The notes under the pieces were generated by a model. The model saw only the letters and a program-made list of their open reading frames with translations. It was not told the origin of the DNA and did no database searches. A stretch of 6,623 nt of DNA from an uncultured Collinsella sp. (GTDB lineage Bacteria > Actinomycetota > Coriobacteriia > Coriobacteriales > Coriobacteriaceae): assembly GCA_900549745.1 (NCBI GenBank), contig URPJ01000030.1, positions 1 through 6,623 on the forward strand. Direction: 5' to 3'. Below are positions 5,408 through 6,623 of this stretch, one piece after another. How positions within the stretch are numbered: the first letter of the stretch is position 1; every line of letters begins with the position of its first letter. The position numbers were made by a program, and so were the translations under genes.

Positions 5408-5429
5408 GTTTCGTTTCGGTTTCGTTTCG
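5408..5429 (+). repeat. Tandem 11-mer between lysC and asd
   Basis: GTTTCGTTTCG occurs twice back to back (5408-5418 and 5419-5429), each copy itself built of GTTTC units. A further GGTTTCG falls in the loop of the terminator just after. No gene overlaps it. Confidence 0.8.
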
Positions 5430-5464
5430 ACGGGGCGGGTTTCGTGCCCGCCCCGTTCTTGTAT
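5430..5464 (+). terminator. Rho-independent terminator of lysC
   Basis: A perfect 10-bp stem, ACGGGGCGGG (5430-5439) with CCCGCCCCGT (5447-5456), closes the loop TTTCGTG and is followed by TCTTGTAT. The tail is short but T-rich. It lies 73 bases past the lysC stop and 67 bases before the asd start, implying that asd has its own promoter downstream or depends on readthrough. Confidence 0.75.
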
Positions 5465-5530
5465 ACACTGGCAACAATAATCGGCCTGCTTGGCGTGCGG
5501 GCAAAAGCCACAACCTTTAAAGGGGGAAGC
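5461..5530 (+). promoter_or_regulatory. asd leader with ribosome-binding site
   Basis: AAAGGGGGAAG just before the ATG at 5531 is a strong Shine-Dalgarno and decides the start. Further up, TGTATACACT (5461-5470), right after the terminator stem, is a possible extended -10 box, but I see no matching -35 because that position falls in the terminator hairpin. The promoter is therefore a weak suggestion and the ribosome site is firm. Confidence 0.45.
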
Positions 5531-6556
5531 ATGAAACAGTACACGGTTGCTATTTTGGGCGCGACGGGAGCCGTGGGCACCCAGATGCTCGAGTGCCTCA
5601 ACGAGCAGGAGTTTCCGGTTGGCAAGCTCAAGCTGTTGGCAAGTGCACGCTCCGCGGGCAAGACCGTTGAGTTCCACGGCGAGCATATTGTGATTGAGGA
5701 AGCTTGCCCCGAGGCCTTTGAGGGCTGCGACATTGTGCTCGGAGCCGCCGGCGACGATATCGCGAAGGAACTGCTGCCCGAGGCCGTCAAGCGCGGCGCC
5801 GTCGTGGTCGACAACAGCCATGCCTTCCGCATGGATCCCGAGGTGCCGTTGGTCGTGCCCGAGATCAATGCCGACGACATCAAGTGGCATCACGGCCTTA
5901 TCGCCAACCCCAACTGCGCGACCATCATCGGCCTGGTTCCCACGTGGCCGCTGCATCAGCTTGCCGGCGTGAAGCGCATGATCGTCTCGACGTATCAGGC
6001 GGCTTCGGGTGCCGGTGCTCCCGGTATGGCCGAGCTCGAAGCGCAGCTTGCCGCCCTGGGCCGTGGCGAGGAGATTCCCGAGCCGCGCGCATTTGCCGCC
6101 CAGCTCGCGAGCAACCTGATTCCGCAGATTGGCGGCGTCAAGGAGGAAGGCTTTACCTCCGAGGAGATGAAGCTGCAAAACGAGGGCCGTAAGATCATGC
6201 ACCTGCCCGAGCTGCGCGTGAACTGCACCTGCGTGCGCGTGCCTGTGCTGCGCTCGCACTCCGAGAGCATTACGCTCGAGTTTGAGCGCGACATCACGGT
6301 GGAAGAGGCCCGTGCTGCGCTGGCTGCCGCTCCGGGCGTGAAGCTGGTTGACGACATGAGCGCCGAGGATGCGCACGATCGCTTCCCCATGCCGATGGAA
6401 ACGTCCGACCAGGACCTGATCTGGGTCGGTCGCGTGCGTCGCGACATCTCGAATCCCGAGGCCGCGCGCGGTATCACCTTCTGGTGCTGCGGCGACCAAA
6501 TCCGTAAGGGCGCGGCAACCAACGCCGTCCAGATCGCTAAGCTGCTCTGCGAGTAG
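5531..6556 (+). CDS. asd: Aspartate-semialdehyde dehydrogenase
   Basis: Asd reduces L-4-aspartyl phosphate with NADPH to L-aspartate 4-semialdehyde, the branch point between lysine/diaminopimelate and homoserine. The 341-residue protein starts MKQYTVAILGATGAVG, a Rossmann NADP-binding motif (10-16). It has DNSHAFR (94-100) with the phosphate-binding Arg, NPNC (126-129) with the catalytic Cys129, TYQAASGAG (154-162), and RVPVLRSHSES (236-246) with the substrate Arg and catalytic His243. It ends with RKGAATNAVQIA (325-336). Length is normal for the family (330-370). An in-frame ATG 29 codons earlier (5444) is rejected because it lies in the terminator hairpin, while the chosen ATG has a strong ribosome site. 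It sits in the same direction as lysC, whose product supplies its substrate, but a terminator separates them. The WCCGDQ near the C-terminus is a slight variation on the usual sequence, with no catalytic residue lost. Confidence 0.96.
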   Translation: MKQYTVAILGATGAVGTQMLECLNEQEFPVGKLKLLASARSAGKTVEFHGEHIVIEEACPEAFEGCDIVLGAAGDDIAKELLPEAVKRGAVVVDNSHAFRMDPEVPLVVPEINADDIKWHHGLIANPNCATIIGLVPTWPLHQLAGVKRMIVSTYQAASGAGAPGMAELEAQLAALGRGEEIPEPRAFAAQLASNLIPQIGGVKEEGFTSEEMKLQNEGRKIMHLPELRVNCTCVRVPVLRSHSESITLEFERDITVEEARAALAAAPGVKLVDDMSAEDAHDRFPMPMETSDQDLIWVGRVRRDISNPEAARGITFWCCGDQIRKGAATNAVQIAKLLCE

Positions 6557-6564
6557 TGTGACCT

Positions 6565-6590
6565 GTCCGGCGGGGGCCGGGCTTAGTTTT
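6565..6590 (+). terminator. Probable terminator of asd
   Basis: GTCCGGC (6565-6571) pairs with GCCGGGC (6576-6582) around GGGG, a 7-bp stem with one G-U pair, followed by TTAGTTTT. It begins 9 bases past the asd stop. The T-run is interrupted, so termination may be moderate. Confidence 0.6.
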
Positions 6591-6623
6591 CAGAACACTC
6601 CGCAGACCAGTGTGGCGCCTTGT

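Noticed and set aside
5444..5530. Longer Asd N-terminus from the ATG at 5444
   Set aside because: It begins inside the terminator hairpin and precedes a strong Shine-Dalgarno and the normal MKQYTVAILG start.
5396..6499. 367-codon minus-strand frame opposite asd
   Set aside because: Same reason: a shadow of asd that also crosses the lysC terminator.

Overview
The window looks like a chromosomal segment of a high-GC gut actinobacterium, most likely a Coriobacteriia member close to Collinsella. This rests on the GC-rich, GC3-biased codon use of the four biosynthetic genes and on the general look of their proteins. No marker gene is present, so the placement is an inference. Base composition changes sharply along the window: bases 541-600 hold 21 G/C of 60, while bases 4321-4380 hold 42 of 60. 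The left ~1 kb is therefore an AT-rich accessory patch beside a GC-rich core.

Left region (1-~960). The 3' end of an unidentified plus-strand gene (1-150) meets a small minus-strand unit head-on. That unit encodes a secreted DUF5626-like protein (349-864, GTG start), followed after 24 bases by a 34-residue single-pass membrane protein (220-324) that is too short for routine gene calling but has a good Shine-Dalgarno site. A rho-independent terminator (150-185) closes it.

Middle region (~960-2347). About 400 bases without a convincing gene hold a 117-bp nested palindrome (1122-1238) and a decayed partial copy of it (1012-1042). Next is thrB (homoserine kinase, minus, 1262-2143). A second, unrelated nested palindrome (2157-2268) follows, with one arm ending one base from the thrB Shine-Dalgarno site. 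Beyond it lies a strong terminator (2305-2337) behind thrC.

Right region (2348-6623). thrC (threonine synthase, minus) is divergent from lysC (aspartate kinase, plus) across a ~103-bp shared regulatory gap that holds a near-perfect 16-bp palindrome. lysC is followed by a hairpin, a tandem 11-mer, a GC-rich terminator and then asd (aspartate-semialdehyde dehydrogenase, plus). A probable terminator follows asd at the window edge.

Together the four genes cover aspartate to aspartyl phosphate (LysC), to aspartate semialdehyde (Asd), and homoserine to phosphohomoserine (ThrB), to threonine (ThrC). The linking enzyme, homoserine dehydrogenase (hom), is not in the window. The core metabolism is ordinary. 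The points worth a second look are the secreted-protein/mini-membrane-protein pair and the two large palindromes that bracket thrB.
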